A DNA stretch of 64,000 nucleotides, from assembly GCF_030580675.1 (NCBI RefSeq), contig NZ_JAUQUB010000002.1, positions 62,001-126,000 of the forward strand, written 5' to 3'. The notes under the pieces are model-generated. The model was not told the DNA's origin. It ran no database searches and saw only the letters and a list, made by a program, of their open reading frames with translations. Numbering within the stretch: the first letter of the stretch is position 1; every line of letters begins with the position of its first letter. The DNA is from Antiquaquibacter soli. GTDB lineage: Bacteria > Actinomycetota > Actinomycetes > Actinomycetales > Microbacteriaceae. A program made the position numbers and the translations under genes. Shown piece by piece: positions 31,145 through 40,157 of this stretch.

Positions 31145-32203
31145 ATGCGCAACGTTGCGAAAACCACTCTGGCCGCACTCTCCGTAGCGGCGGTGATCAC
31201 TCTGGGCATCCCCTCGGCTGCCTTCGCCGCAGGGCCTGGCGTCGGCGATGTGAGCGACGCCATGATCTACGGCACCGACGGGCCGGTCGGTTCGATCGTC
31301 GCGGAGCTCTCCGACGAGGACGACGACACGGAGACCGTGGCGCTGCCGTTCCCCATCAACTTCTTCGGGACCGCCTACGCGGCCCTCTGCATCAGCACCA
31401 ACGGGGTGGTCTACCCGGTGCCGACCACCGCTGACAGCTGCGAGGACGAGTACGACGAGAACCTCGCGGACCTGGCCGAGGACTCGGAGGCTCCGGTGAT
31501 CGCCGCGCTCGCCGCCGACATCGACCTCGAGAACAAGGTCGAGGACGCCGACGGCAACCCGATCACCGACGACGGCTTCGGTGTGCCGGCGGAGATATAC
31601 TTCGGCACCACGACGGTCGACGGCAAGGACGCTGTCGTCATCACCTGGTACCGGGTCCAGATGTTCGACGACGACAACGACAAGACTCTGAGCAACACGT
31701 TCCAGATCGTGTTCATCAAGGAAGCGACGACCGACGGAGACACGGTCGGCTACGACTTCACCATCCAGTTCAACTTCGGCACCGCGACCGACCCGGAAGA
31801 CGGCTACGTCGTCGACAGTGAGGAGTGCACCGATGAGGAGTCCGAGGAGACCCCCGTCGACTGCTACCGCTGGGGAGTTGGCTGGGCCAACTGGGATGGC
31901 ACGACCGCTACCCCCTTCGAGCTGTTCCCGACGACCCCGCGCGGCGCGCTCGTCGACGGCGCCGCCACGTCGCTGACCGCCAACAGCCTCAACAGCTCCG
32001 TCCTCGGCCGCTACACGTGGGGCATGGTGGGCGGCGTGACCGTCGGCTTCGCCGTTCCCCAGATGGGCGGTGCGCCGGAGGCGGCGCCGCAGCTCGCGGC
32101 GACCGGTTCTGAGAACTCCGTGCTCGGCATCGCCGGCATCGGTCTCGCCGTGATCCTGGCCGGGGGCGTCCTGCTCCTGCGCCGCTCGGCGAAGAGCAGC
32201 TAG
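31145..32203 (+). CDS. Secreted NIDO-like surface protein with LAATG anchor
   Basis: A 352-residue exported protein: signal peptide [20 protein letters not shown], an acidic mature part and a C-terminal LAATG followed by a hydrophobic helix and LLRRSAKSS, i.e. a sortase-E-type anchor. The segment [20 protein letters not shown] with TNGVVYPVP, then [17 protein letters not shown] and NTFQIVFI resembles the nidogen extracellular (NIDO) beta fold of adhesive proteins. Cys residues are few. It sits alone between hpt and ftsH, which are usually adjacent, so it looks like an insertion into the core block. Confidence 0.75.
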   Translation: MRNVAKTTLAALSVAAVITLGIPSAAFAAGPGVGDVSDAMIYGTDGPVGSIVAELSDEDDDTETVALPFPINFFGTAYAALCISTNGVVYPVPTTADSCEDEYDENLADLAEDSEAPVIAALAADIDLENKVEDADGNPITDDGFGVPAEIYFGTTTVDGKDAVVITWYRVQMFDDDNDKTLSNTFQIVFIKEATTDGDTVGYDFTIQFNFGTATDPEDGYVVDSEECTDEESEETPVDCYRWGVGWANWDGTTATPFELFPTTPRGALVDGAATSLTANSLNSSVLGRYTWGMVGGVTVGFAVPQMGGAPEAAPQLAATGSENSVLGIAGIGLAVILAGGVLLLRRSAKSS

Positions 32204-32229
32204 CAGCCCCCCCTGCTTGCAGCTTCCCT

Positions 32230-32265
32230 GTGAAGGGCGCGTCTTCCCCCGGACGCGCCCTTCAC
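32230..32265 (+). terminator. 14-bp hairpin terminator before ftsH
   Basis: GTGAAGGGCGCGTC and GACGCGCCCTTCAC pair perfectly around an 8-base loop, 26 bases after the surface-protein stop codon, followed by GCTTAT. Confidence 0.8.
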
Positions 32266-32397
32266 GCTTATCCGAGGGGATGCTCGTGCAGCGCTCCGCG
32301 CTGGGCGAACATCCAGCCCTCCTCCAGCGCAACACCGGTAGCCTTACAGGACGTTTCTCGTGAGGAAGGTGCCGGGGCGCCCAGAGCCCGGAACAAC

Positions 32398-34404
32398 ATG
32401 GACATCAAGCGCATTTTCCGCGGCCCGATCATCTACATCCTGCTCGCCATCGCAGTCGTCGCGATCGGCTCGAGCCTCCTCACTGCGAGCGGCTTCCGCG
32501 AGATCACCACGCAGGAGGGACTCGACCTCCTCAAGGGCACGACCGTCGAGTCGGCGAAGATCGTCGACGGCGAGCAGCGCGTAGACCTCACCCTGAGCGA
32601 GGCCGACGGCGACAACGGCACGAAGGTGCAGTTCTACTACGTCGCCCCCCGCGGCCCCGAGGTCATCGACGCGATCAACTCGGCGAAGCTCGACAACTTC
32701 GACGACGAGGTGCCGCAGACCAACTTCTTCACGAGTCTGCTGGGGATCCTCCTCCCGTTCCTCATCATCGGCGTCATCTTCTACTTCCTCCTGAGCCGCA
32801 TGCAGGGCGGCGGCAACCGCGTCATGCAGTTCGGCAAGTCGAAGGCCAAGCTCGTCGGCAAGGAGGCCCCGAAGGTCACGTTCGCGGATGTCGCGGGCTC
32901 CGACGAGGCGATCGAGGAGCTCGAGGAGATCAAGGACTTCCTCAAGGACCCGGCGAAGTTCCAGGCCGTGGGAGCGCGCATCCCCAAGGGCGTGCTGCTC
33001 TATGGCCCTCCCGGAACCGGGAAGACGCTCCTCGCCCGCGCGACCGCCGGCGAGGCGGGCGTTCCCTTCTACACGATCTCCGGTTCGGACTTCGTCGAGA
33101 TGTTCGTGGGTGTGGGTGCAAGCCGCGTGCGCGACCTGTTCGACCAGGCGAAGCAGAACTCGCCCGCGATCATCTTCATCGACGAGATCGACGCGGTCGG
33201 CCGTCACCGCGGTGCCGGTATCGGCGGCGGCAACGACGAGCGCGAGCAGACGCTCAACCAGCTGCTCGTCGAGATGGACGGCTTCGACGTCAAGACCAAC
33301 GTCATCCTCATCGCGGCGACGAACCGCCCCGACGTGCTCGACCCCGCGCTCCTGCGCCCGGGCCGCTTCGACCGCCAGATCGGCGTCGACGCGCCCGACC
33401 TGCAGGGCCGCAAGCGCATCCTCGAGGTGCACGCCAAGGGCAAGCCGATGGCGGACGGCGTCAACCTCGAGGTGCTCGCCCGCAAGACGCCCGGCTTCAC
33501 GGGGGCCGATCTCGCGAACGTGCTCAACGAGGCCGCGCTTCTCACCGCCCGCAGCAACGCGCAGCTCATCGACAACCGCGCCCTCGACGAGGCCGTCGAC
33601 CGCGTCATGGCCGGCCCGCAGCGCCGCACCCGCCTGATGAACGACAAGGAGAAGCTCATCACGGCGTACCACGAGGGCGGCCACGCCCTCGCCGCGGCAT
33701 CCATGCGCAACACCGACCCCGTGACGAAGGTGACGATCCTCCCGCGCGGTCGCGCCCTCGGCTACACGATGGTGCTCCCCCTCGAGGACAAGTACTCGGT
33801 CACCCGCAACGAGCTGCTCGACCAGCTCACGTACGCGATGGGTGGCCGCGTCGCCGAGGAGATCGTGTTCCACGACCCCACGACCGGGGCATCCAACGAC
33901 ATCGAGAAGGCGACGTCGATCGCGCGCCGCATGGTCACCGAGTACGGGATGTCGGCGCGCGTCGGCTCCGTGAAGCTCGGCCAGGCCTCGAGCGAGCCGT
34001 TCCTCGGCCGCGATATGGGCCACCAGCGCGACTACTCCGACACGATCGCCGAGACGATCGACGAGGAGGTGCGCGCGCTCATCGAGCAGGCGCACGACGA
34101 GGCGTGGCAGGTGCTCAACGCGAACCGTGACATCCTCGACAACCTCGCTACCGAGCTCCTCGAGAAGGAGACGCTCGATCACGAGCAGCTCGCCGCGATC
34201 TTCGAGAACGTCGAGAAGCTCCCCGAGCGCCCGACGTGGCTGTCGAGCGAGGCCCGACCGCTCTCCGACCGCCCGCCGGTCGCGATCCCGTCGAAGCTCC
34301 CCGTCGACGGCAGCCTCTCCGAGGGCGGCGTCGAGTCGGACTACCCGGAGAAGCCGAAGCGCGCTCCCCGGCCGCGCAAGACGCCCGGCATCGCGACCGC
34401 CTAG
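32398..34404 (+). CDS. ftsH: ATP-dependent zinc metalloprotease FtsH
   Basis: A 668-residue membrane protease for quality control. Two N-terminal membrane segments ([18 protein letters not shown] and [20 protein letters not shown]) flank a small outer domain; AAA+ Walker A GPPGTGKT is near 203-210, Walker [13 protein letters not shown] follows, the second region of homology is [20 protein letters not shown], and the zinc motif HEGGH is near 425-429. ATG 32398 has only a weak GGAA-type site, but the [10 protein letters not shown] start is usual in actinobacteria. Head of a large core block with folE next. Confidence 0.96.
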   Translation: MDIKRIFRGPIIYILLAIAVVAIGSSLLTASGFREITTQEGLDLLKGTTVESAKIVDGEQRVDLTLSEADGDNGTKVQFYYVAPRGPEVIDAINSAKLDNFDDEVPQTNFFTSLLGILLPFLIIGVIFYFLLSRMQGGGNRVMQFGKSKAKLVGKEAPKVTFADVAGSDEAIEELEEIKDFLKDPAKFQAVGARIPKGVLLYGPPGTGKTLLARATAGEAGVPFYTISGSDFVEMFVGVGASRVRDLFDQAKQNSPAIIFIDEIDAVGRHRGAGIGGGNDEREQTLNQLLVEMDGFDVKTNVILIAATNRPDVLDPALLRPGRFDRQIGVDAPDLQGRKRILEVHAKGKPMADGVNLEVLARKTPGFTGADLANVLNEAALLTARSNAQLIDNRALDEAVDRVMAGPQRRTRLMNDKEKLITAYHEGGHALAAASMRNTDPVTKVTILPRGRALGYTMVLPLEDKYSVTRNELLDQLTYAMGGRVAEEIVFHDPTTGASNDIEKATSIARRMVTEYGMSARVGSVKLGQASSEPFLGRDMGHQRDYSDTIAETIDEEVRALIEQAHDEAWQVLNANRDILDNLATELLEKETLDHEQLAAIFENVEKLPERPTWLSSEARPLSDRPPVAIPSKLPVDGSLSEGGVESDYPEKPKRAPRPRKTPGIATA

Positions 34405-34414
34405 GAGGCCGCCC

Positions 34415-35011
34415 ATGGCCATCGACTCCGGACGCATCGAAGCGGCCGTTGCCGACATCCTCGTCGCCATCGGCGAGGACCCGGCGCGACCGGGTCTCGA
34501 GTCGACCCCGCAGCGCGTCGCCCAGGCCTACGCCGACTTCTTCTCCGGCGTGGGTGTCGACCCGCGCGAGCACCTCGTGGACACCGTCGAGCTCGAGCCC
34601 GGTCAGCTCGGCGAGCTCGTCCTGCTGCGCGACATCGCGTTCCGCTCGATCTGCGAGCACCACCTGCTGCCCTTCCTCGGCACGGCCCACGTCGCGTACG
34701 TCCCGGGGTCGCGCGTCGTCGGCCTCGGCAAGCTCCCGCGCGTCGTCGAGACGCTCGCGTCCCGCCCGCAGCTGCAGGAGCGCCTCACCGAGGAGATCGC
34801 GGATGCCCTCGCCGACGGCCTCGACGCGGCGGGCGTGCTCGTGGTGCTCGACGCCGTGCACGGCTGCGTGTCCGCCCGGGGCGTGCGCCAGGCGACGAGC
34901 TCGACGGTGACGATGGCGACGCGCGGAACCCTCGCCGACCCGGTGCAGCGCGCCGAGGTCATGGCCCTCATCGGGGGCGGCAGCGGCGCCGGGAGCGGGG
35001 CCGCATCGTGA
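34415..35011 (+). CDS. folE: GTP cyclohydrolase I
   Basis: A 198-residue enzyme making 7,8-dihydroneopterin triphosphate, the first step of folate synthesis. Zinc ligands are in RSICEHHLLPF (Cys, His) and HGCVSARG (Cys); the QATSSTVT segment is also conserved. AGGAGG overlaps the ftsH stop region and precedes ATG 34415. Its stop overlaps the folP GTG start, beginning a chain of 4-base overlaps through the fol genes. Confidence 0.96.
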   Translation: MAIDSGRIEAAVADILVAIGEDPARPGLESTPQRVAQAYADFFSGVGVDPREHLVDTVELEPGQLGELVLLRDIAFRSICEHHLLPFLGTAHVAYVPGSRVVGLGKLPRVVETLASRPQLQERLTEEIADALADGLDAAGVLVVLDAVHGCVSARGVRQATSSTVTMATRGTLADPVQRAEVMALIGGGSGAGSGAAS

Positions 35012-35790
35012 CCCACATCCTCGCGATCCTCAACGTCACCCCCGACTCGTTCAGCGACGGCGGCGAGCTCGTCGACGCGGCGGCGGCCATCGCACGCGGA
35101 ATCGAGCTGCGGGATGCCGGTGCCGACCTCGTCGACGTCGGTGGCGAGTCCACCCGCCCCGGTGCCTCGAGCATCAGCCCCGCCGAGGAGCTCGCCCGCG
35201 TCCTCCCCGTCGTCCGGGGACTCGTCGACGCGGGAGTGGCGGTGAGCGTCGACACGATGAACGCGAGCACGGCGGCGGAGGTGGCGGCGGCGGGAGCATC
35301 CGTCATCAACGACGTGTCGGGCGGGCTGCACGACCCCGAGATGTACCGGGTGGTAGCGGGACTCGACGTCGGCTACATCGCGATGCACTGGCGCGGCCCG
35401 AGCGGCACTGTCGCGGAGTACGGCGACGTCGTGGCCGACGTCCGTGCCGACCTCAAGGCGCGCGTCGCGGAGATGGCGGTGTGGGGCATCGACCCCGAGC
35501 GCGTCGTACTCGACCCGGGGCTGGGTTTCTCCAAGGACGCCGACCAGAACTGGCAACTGCTCGGGCGGCTCGACGAGCTCGCGAGCCTCGGGTTCCCGTT
35601 GCTGGTCGGGGCATCCCGCAAGAGGTTCCTGTCCCCGTGGGGGGCGAAGGCGAAGGAGCGCGACGAGGCCACCGCGGTCGTGAGCGCCCTCGCCGCTGCC
35701 TCCGGCGCGTGGGGCGTGCGCGTGCACGACGTCGCGTCGACGCGGCGCGCGCTCGACGTGCAGTCGGCGTGGGAAGGCGGTCGCGGCTAG
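35008..35790 (+). CDS. folP: Dihydropteroate synthase
   Basis: A 260-residue TIM-barrel enzyme joining p-aminobenzoate to the pterin pyrophosphate; the sulfonamide target. Signatures: ILNVTPDSFSDGG (6-18), DVGGESTRPGASSIS (near 45-59), INDVSGG, LDPGLGFSK and GASRKRFL. The start is GTG overlapping folE's stop (GTGA). Length and order are standard for the actinobacterial folE-folP-folB-folK operon. Confidence 0.96.
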   Translation: MTHILAILNVTPDSFSDGGELVDAAAAIARGIELRDAGADLVDVGGESTRPGASSISPAEELARVLPVVRGLVDAGVAVSVDTMNASTAAEVAAAGASVINDVSGGLHDPEMYRVVAGLDVGYIAMHWRGPSGTVAEYGDVVADVRADLKARVAEMAVWGIDPERVVLDPGLGFSKDADQNWQLLGRLDELASLGFPLLVGASRKRFLSPWGAKAKERDEATAVVSALAAASGAWGVRVHDVASTRRALDVQSAWEGGRG

Positions 35791-36188
35791 TGGACTTCAT
35801 GGACGAGATCAGCCTCACCGGGCTGCGCGCGAACGCCCATCACGGCGTGCTCGAGCACGAGCGGCGCACCGGTCAGGTGTTCGTGATCGACGTGGTCGTG
35901 TACCTGCCGCTCGCGGACGCCGGCCGCACCGACGACCTCGACCGCACCATCCACTACGGCGAGCTCGCCGAGCAGATCGTCGCCGCCGTCGAGCGCGACC
36001 CCGTCGACCTCATCGAGACCGTCGCCGAGCGCGTCGCCGAGGTCGTGCTCGCCCACGACGCCGCGCAGCTCACGAAGGTCACCGTCCACAAGCCGAGCGC
36101 TCCGATCTCCGTTCCGTTCGACGACGTCGCCGTGACGATCACCCGCGGTCGACGGCAGAACGCGGGGCCCGTCGGGTTCAGCGCGTGA
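35790..36188 (+). CDS. folB: Dihydroneopterin aldolase
   Basis: A ~132-residue homo-octameric enzyme converting dihydroneopterin to 6-hydroxymethyl-dihydropterin. ISLTGLRANAHHGVLEHERR with the DVVVYLPLADAGRTDDL strand and a TIHYGELAE block are typical, as is the catalytic Lys in VTVHKPSAPI. GTG 35790 overlaps the folP stop (TAGTG); ATG 35799 is an alternative. folK overlaps its end. Confidence 0.95.
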   Translation: MDFMDEISLTGLRANAHHGVLEHERRTGQVFVIDVVVYLPLADAGRTDDLDRTIHYGELAEQIVAAVERDPVDLIETVAERVAEVVLAHDAAQLTKVTVHKPSAPISVPFDDVAVTITRGRRQNAGPVGFSA

Positions 36189-36655
36189 GCGGCGCCCGCG
36201 CGGTCATCGCGCTCGGCAGCAACCTCGGCGATCGCGAGGCGACCCTGCTCGCCGCGACTCGCGAGATCGCCGACCTCGAGGGAGTGGAGCTCGTCGCCGC
36301 CTCGGGAGCCGTCGAGACCGTCGCCCTCAAGCCCGAGGGGGAGGACCCGGATGCCCCCGCCTACCTCAACGCGGTCGTGGTCGTCGAGTCGGCGCTCGAG
36401 CCCCTCGACCTGCTGCACCTCCTCCGCGAGATCGAGCAGCGGCACGGTCGCGTCCGGGCCGAGCGCTGGGGCGACCGCACGCTCGACCTCGACCTCATCG
36501 ATGTCGCCGGGGTCACGCTGCGCACCGAGGAGCTCACGCTCCCGCATCCGCGCGCCGCCGAGCGCGCCTTCGTGCTCGAACCGTGGCTGCAGGCCGACCC
36601 GGATGCCCGGCTCACCGGTCACGGCCGGGTGCGCGACCTCCTGGAGGCGCTGTGA
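36185..36655 (+). CDS. folK: HPPK, 2-amino-4-hydroxy-6-hydroxymethyldihydropteridine pyrophosphokinase
   Basis: A 156-residue pyrophosphokinase: IALGSNLGDREATL (9-22) at the start and the HPPK signature ERWGDRTLDLDLID near 97-110 with metal-binding Asp pair, ending with LPHPRAAERAFVLEPW. GTG start overlaps folB, and its stop overlaps the DUF3180 start. Confidence 0.96.
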   Translation: MSGARAVIALGSNLGDREATLLAATREIADLEGVELVAASGAVETVALKPEGEDPDAPAYLNAVVVVESALEPLDLLHLLREIEQRHGRVRAERWGDRTLDLDLIDVAGVTLRTEELTLPHPRAAERAFVLEPWLQADPDARLTGHGRVRDLLEAL

Positions 36656-37134
36656 CCCGCACGAAGCCCCTGCACCTCGTCGTGCTCGCCGCGCTCGGGG
36701 CCGCCCTCGCGTGGTTCCTGCAGACGGCGCTCGCGGCGAGCGGCAACGCGATCGTGCTGCCCCCGGTGACGCTCGCGTTCGCGCTCGCCCTCATCGGCGG
36801 AATCGTCGTGCTCATGGCGCTTCCGGTGCGAAGGGTGTCCCGCCGCGTCGAGGGCGCGACTGTCGACCCCTTCTACGCGACTCGCGTCGTGATGCTCGCC
36901 AAGGCGTCGAGCCTGAGCGGGGCGCTCCTCGGCGGCGCCGGACTCGGCATCACGGCCTACCTCCTGAGCCGCTCCGTGATCCCCGGGGTAGGCTCGGTGG
37001 CGATGGCGCTCGCCTCGACGGTGGGCGCGATCATCCTGCTCGTGGGAGGCCTCGTGGCCGAGCACATGTGCACGATCCCGCCCGACGACGACGACCCGCG
37101 CGAGGGTCGTCCCGACCCTCGAGGACTCTCGTGA
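36652..37134 (+). CDS. DUF3180 membrane protein
   Basis: A 160-residue protein with four hydrophobic segments (LHLVVLAALGAALAWFL, VTLAFALALIGGIVVLMALP, SLSGALLGGAGLGITAYLL, ALASTVGAIILLVGGLV) and a charged tail. This is the DUF3180 protein usually found just after folK in actinobacteria; its function is unknown. GTGA overlaps on both sides show it belongs to the fol operon. Confidence 0.88.
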   Translation: MTRTKPLHLVVLAALGAALAWFLQTALAASGNAIVLPPVTLAFALALIGGIVVLMALPVRRVSRRVEGATVDPFYATRVVMLAKASSLSGALLGGAGLGITAYLLSRSVIPGVGSVAMALASTVGAIILLVGGLVAEHMCTIPPDDDDPREGRPDPRGLS

Positions 37135-37610
37135 CGCTCGAACTGCCCGACACCGAGTGGCGCCGCGTGTCGCCCAAGTACATCGTCGTCGACCTCGTCG
37201 GCACGCTCATCGGCGGCGCCGTCGTCGTGGGGGCGACCTCGATCGCGCCCGCGGTCTCCGGGGTGACGTGGCTGTGGGTCATCCCCGCCGCCCTCGCGGT
37301 CGGCTTCGTCGTGCTGCTCGCGTTCACCCCCCGGCGGGTGCGTGCGATCGGCTACCAGCTCCGCGCGGACGACCTGCTCTTCCGCAAGGGCATCATGTTC
37401 CAGCGGTTCGTGGCGGTGCCCTACGGTCGGATGCAGCTCGTCGATGTGAACCGCGGACCTCTCGCTCGCGCCGTCGGGCTCAGCGAGCTCAAGTTCGTCA
37501 CCGCGGCGGCGGCGACCGCTGTCACCATCCCGGGCCTGCCCGAGGCGGAGGCGGAGGAGCTGCGCGACCGCCTCGTCGAGCTCGCCGAGAGCCGCCGGGC
37601 GGGACTGTGA
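37131..37610 (+). CDS. PH-domain membrane protein (YdbS-like)
   Basis: A 159-residue protein with two N-terminal membrane helices (YIVVDLVGTLIGGAVVVGAT, WLWVIPAALAVGFVVLLAF) and a bacterial PH domain (IGYQLRADDLLFRKGIMFQ, VPYGRMQLVDVNRGPLARA). Usually paired with a longer YdbT-like protein, as here (next gene, GTGA overlap). In Bacillus the pair confers resistance to some bacteriocin-like compounds, a known but not universal role. Confidence 0.87.
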   Translation: MTLELPDTEWRRVSPKYIVVDLVGTLIGGAVVVGATSIAPAVSGVTWLWVIPAALAVGFVVLLAFTPRRVRAIGYQLRADDLLFRKGIMFQRFVAVPYGRMQLVDVNRGPLARAVGLSELKFVTAAAATAVTIPGLPEAEAEELRDRLVELAESRRAGL

Positions 37611-39214
37611 CCGAGCCCGCGCCGACGCCGGAGGCGGTGGACGGAGCCGTCTCGACCTCCGCCGACCTCGCCGACGGGCGGTGGCACCGCCTCCACCCGG
37701 CGACTCCGCTCCTGCGCGGCGGGATCGCGTTCATCGCCATCCTCGGCGTCATCGTGGTGAACCTCCGCGACGTCGCGATCGAGATCGTCTTCGGCGGCGG
37801 CAACGACTGGGATGACGAGTACGACCCGATCACGTTCATCCTCGAGCACGACTACCTCGGCTTCGTCATCCTCGCCATCATCGGCGGCCTCCTCCTGTCG
37901 ATCCTCGCCTTCTACCTGTCGTGGCGGATGCACACCTTCCGCATCACGGACGAGCTCGTGGAGGTGCGCTCGGGCATCCTGTTCCGCACGCACCGCCGCG
38001 GACGGCTGGACCGCATCCAGGGCATCAACATCGTGCGGCCGTTCCTGGCACGGCTGTTCGGCGCCGCGAAGCTCGAGGTGACGGTCGCCGGCCAGGACGC
38101 CAACATCCCGCTCGCCTACCTCTCCTCGGGTGCGGCTGACGAGCTGCGCCGGCAGATCCTGTGGCTCGCGTCGGGGTCCGCCCGGGCGGAGTCGGCCGAT
38201 GCAGGGGCTGCCGCTCCCGCCGGGGTCGCCGGTCCCGCCGGCAGCATCGTCGACCAACGGGTCGCCGAGCTCCTCGCCCCCGAGCTCGACCCTGCGCTCG
38301 CCGCCCCCGAGTCGGTCGTCAAGATGCACCCCGGTCGACTCGCTGGGTCGCTGCTGCTGAGCGGCACGACGATCGTGGTGCTCGCGGCGGCGATCGTCGC
38401 GACCATCGTCATCGTGCGCACGGGCGAGGCGTTCTTCCTGTTCGCTTTCGTTCCCGGCATCATCGGCGTCGGCTCGTTCTACGTGAACCGGGTCACGCGC
38501 TCGCTGAGGTACAGCATCGCCTCGACGCCCGACGGGGTCCGGGTCGGATTCGGCCTGCTCTCCACGAGCAACGAGACCCTCCCACCTGGGCGCATCCACG
38601 CGGTGCAGGTGATGCAGCCGCTGCTGTGGCGGCCCGCGGGGTGGTGGCAGGTGTCGATCAACCGGGCATCCACGTCGTCGGCGCAGGGAGCCGCGGGCCA
38701 GGCGAACACCGTCATCCTCCCCGTCGGCACCCTCTCCGACGTGCGCAAAGTTCTCGAGCTCGTGCTGCCGCTCATGGTCGACGAGGAGTCGATCGCCCTC
38801 CTCGAGCGCGGCCTCGTGTCGAAGGGCGGCGACGACGGCTTCGTGAACTCGCCGCGCCGGGCCGCGCCGATCCGCTGGTTCTCCTGGCGCCGCAACGGAT
38901 TCGCGATCACCTCGAGCGCCGTCCTTCTGCGCAAGGGCGCCATCTGGCGCGAGCTCGTGATCGTGCCGCAAGCGCGCATGCAGAGCGTCGCGCTGGCGCA
39001 GGGGCCGCTGCTGCGCCGCTTGCGGCTCGCGACCGTGCGGCTGCACACCGTCGCCGGTCCGATCTCCGCACGGCTCGGCGCGATCGATGAGACTGTCGCC
39101 GTCCGGTTCTTCCAGGATGCCGCTGCCGAGGCGATCGCCGCCGGCACCGCCGACCGCAGCCACCGCTGGCGCGCTCCCCTCGTGGAGCCGCCCGCGGAGC
39201 CGGAGCAGGCGTGA
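37607..39214 (+). CDS. Multi-PH-domain membrane protein (YdbT-like)
   Basis: A 535-residue protein with membrane helix pairs and repeated bPH2 domains (RMHTFRITDELVEVRSGILF with HRRGRLDRIQGINIVRPF; then TPDGVRVGFGLLSTSNETLPPGRIHAVQV; then GFAITSSAVLLRKGAIWRELVIVPQARMQSVAL), so three PH repeats. An Ala/Pro-rich linker separates the first and second. Partner of the preceding YdbS-like protein by coupled translation. Membrane-surface role unknown. Confidence 0.88.
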   Translation: MTEPAPTPEAVDGAVSTSADLADGRWHRLHPATPLLRGGIAFIAILGVIVVNLRDVAIEIVFGGGNDWDDEYDPITFILEHDYLGFVILAIIGGLLLSILAFYLSWRMHTFRITDELVEVRSGILFRTHRRGRLDRIQGINIVRPFLARLFGAAKLEVTVAGQDANIPLAYLSSGAADELRRQILWLASGSARAESADAGAAAPAGVAGPAGSIVDQRVAELLAPELDPALAAPESVVKMHPGRLAGSLLLSGTTIVVLAAAIVATIVIVRTGEAFFLFAFVPGIIGVGSFYVNRVTRSLRYSIASTPDGVRVGFGLLSTSNETLPPGRIHAVQVMQPLLWRPAGWWQVSINRASTSSAQGAAGQANTVILPVGTLSDVRKVLELVLPLMVDEESIALLERGLVSKGGDDGFVNSPRRAAPIRWFSWRRNGFAITSSAVLLRKGAIWRELVIVPQARMQSVALAQGPLLRRLRLATVRLHTVAGPISARLGAIDETVAVRFFQDAAAEAIAAGTADRSHRWRAPLVEPPAEPEQA

Positions 39215-39891
39215 CCGCCGCCGGCCGACTCGGCGTCGGCGTCATTGGAGGAGGCCGCGTCGGACCGGTCCTCGGGGCGGGCCTCGCCGCCGCGGGTCAC
39301 GCCGTCACGGGGGTCGCGACGGTGAGCGACGAGGGTCGCGAGCGCGCCCACGCGCTCCTGCCGCAGGCGCCCATCCTCGAGATCCCGCAGCTCGTCGAGC
39401 GCAGCGAGCTCGTGCTGCTCGCCATCCCGGAGGCGGAGATCGAGTCGTTCGTGTCCGGTCTCGCGGCGGCGGGCGTCTGGCAGCCCGGTCAGCTCGTGCT
39501 GCACACCGCTCCGGGCCTCGGCTGGTCGGTGCTGCAGCCGGCCGTCTCGGCCGGGGCGATACCGCTCGCCGTGCATCCGGCCATGTCCTTCACGGGCACG
39601 AGCATGGATCTCGTGCGGCTCCGCGAGAGCTACTGCGCCGTCACCGCGCCGACGCCCGTGCTGCCGATCGCCCAGGCCCTCGTCGTCGAGCTCGGCGCAG
39701 AGCCGGTCGTGATCGCCGACGCCGACCGCCCCGCCTACGCGGAGGCCATCGCGACGGCGACGAGCTTCTCCTCGGCGATCGTGCGCCAGTCGGTCGACAT
39801 GCTGGGCGCGCTCGGACTGGATGCCCCCGCTCGCGTCATCGCGCCCCTCGTGCGCTCCGCGGTCGAGAACGCCCTGCAGTCGCCCGAGTAG
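39211..39891 (+). CDS. DUF2520-like Rossmann protein
   Basis: A 226-residue dehydrogenase-like protein: GVGVIGGGRVGPVLGAGLAAAGH at the N-terminus is a Rossmann nucleotide loop, then LVLLAIPEAEIESFV, LVLHTAPGLGW and PLAVHPAMSFTG. This matches the Rossmann-like/DUF2520 protein generally found before panC in actinobacteria and annotated as a putative oxidoreductase; it resembles ketopantoate reductase-like folds. GTGA overlap with the PH protein. Function unproven. Confidence 0.85.
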   Translation: MTAAGRLGVGVIGGGRVGPVLGAGLAAAGHAVTGVATVSDEGRERAHALLPQAPILEIPQLVERSELVLLAIPEAEIESFVSGLAAAGVWQPGQLVLHTAPGLGWSVLQPAVSAGAIPLAVHPAMSFTGTSMDLVRLRESYCAVTAPTPVLPIAQALVVELGAEPVVIADADRPAYAEAIATATSFSSAIVRQSVDMLGALGLDAPARVIAPLVRSAVENALQSPE

Positions 39892-39920
39892 CGGCCGGTG
39901 AGCCGTGGCGCGCTGGCCCC

Positions 39921-39998
39921 GTTCCGCCCGCCCGTTCCGCCCGCCCGTTCCGCCCGCCCGTTCCGCCCGCCCGTTCCGCCCGCCCGTTCCGCCCGCCT
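39921..39998. repeat. Six-fold 13-bp tandem repeat
   Basis: The unit GTTCCGCCCGCCC is repeated six times without interruption; only the last base of the final copy differs. It lies in the 266-base gap before panC and ends 3 bases before palindromic element copy 4. As 13 is not a multiple of 3 it is not a coding repeat. Confidence 0.95.
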
Positions 39999-40001
39999 CC
40001 C

Positions 40002-40087
40002 TTCCGAAACGACGGAGATCCGAGCCATCCGGCACGGTGCATCGCGGCGCGCCGACCCCCGCAGCGTGCGTCTCCGTCGATCCGGAG
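40002..40087. repeat. ~86-bp palindromic element, copy 4
   Basis: Arm TTCCGAAACGACGGAGA (40002-40018), 52-base loop, and arm TCTCCGTCGATCCGGAG (40071-40087); three mismatches between arms. The first arm is identical to that of copy 1. Confidence 0.8.
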
Positions 40088-40157
40088 AGTCGCCGGGATG
40101 CGCCCCCGCGGCTGATCAGCCGCGGACGCCCGCGGCCCCGCCCCCTACGATGGTCCG

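Noticed and set aside
28940-32335. Very long open frame on the minus strand through tilS, hpt and the surface protein
   Set aside because: Only its last ~161 codons are a real gene (pyrophosphatase). The rest is antisense to well-recognised genes and is compositionally biased (Arg/Gly/Val/Glu-rich), as expected for the opposite strand of high-GC codons.
32344-34470. 708-codon open frame antisense to ftsH
   Set aside because: Complement of a conserved gene; no recognisable domain; typical high-GC shadow frame.
39921-39998. CRISPR array
   Set aside because: The only tandem repeat array has 13-base units with no spacers, and no cas genes are present.
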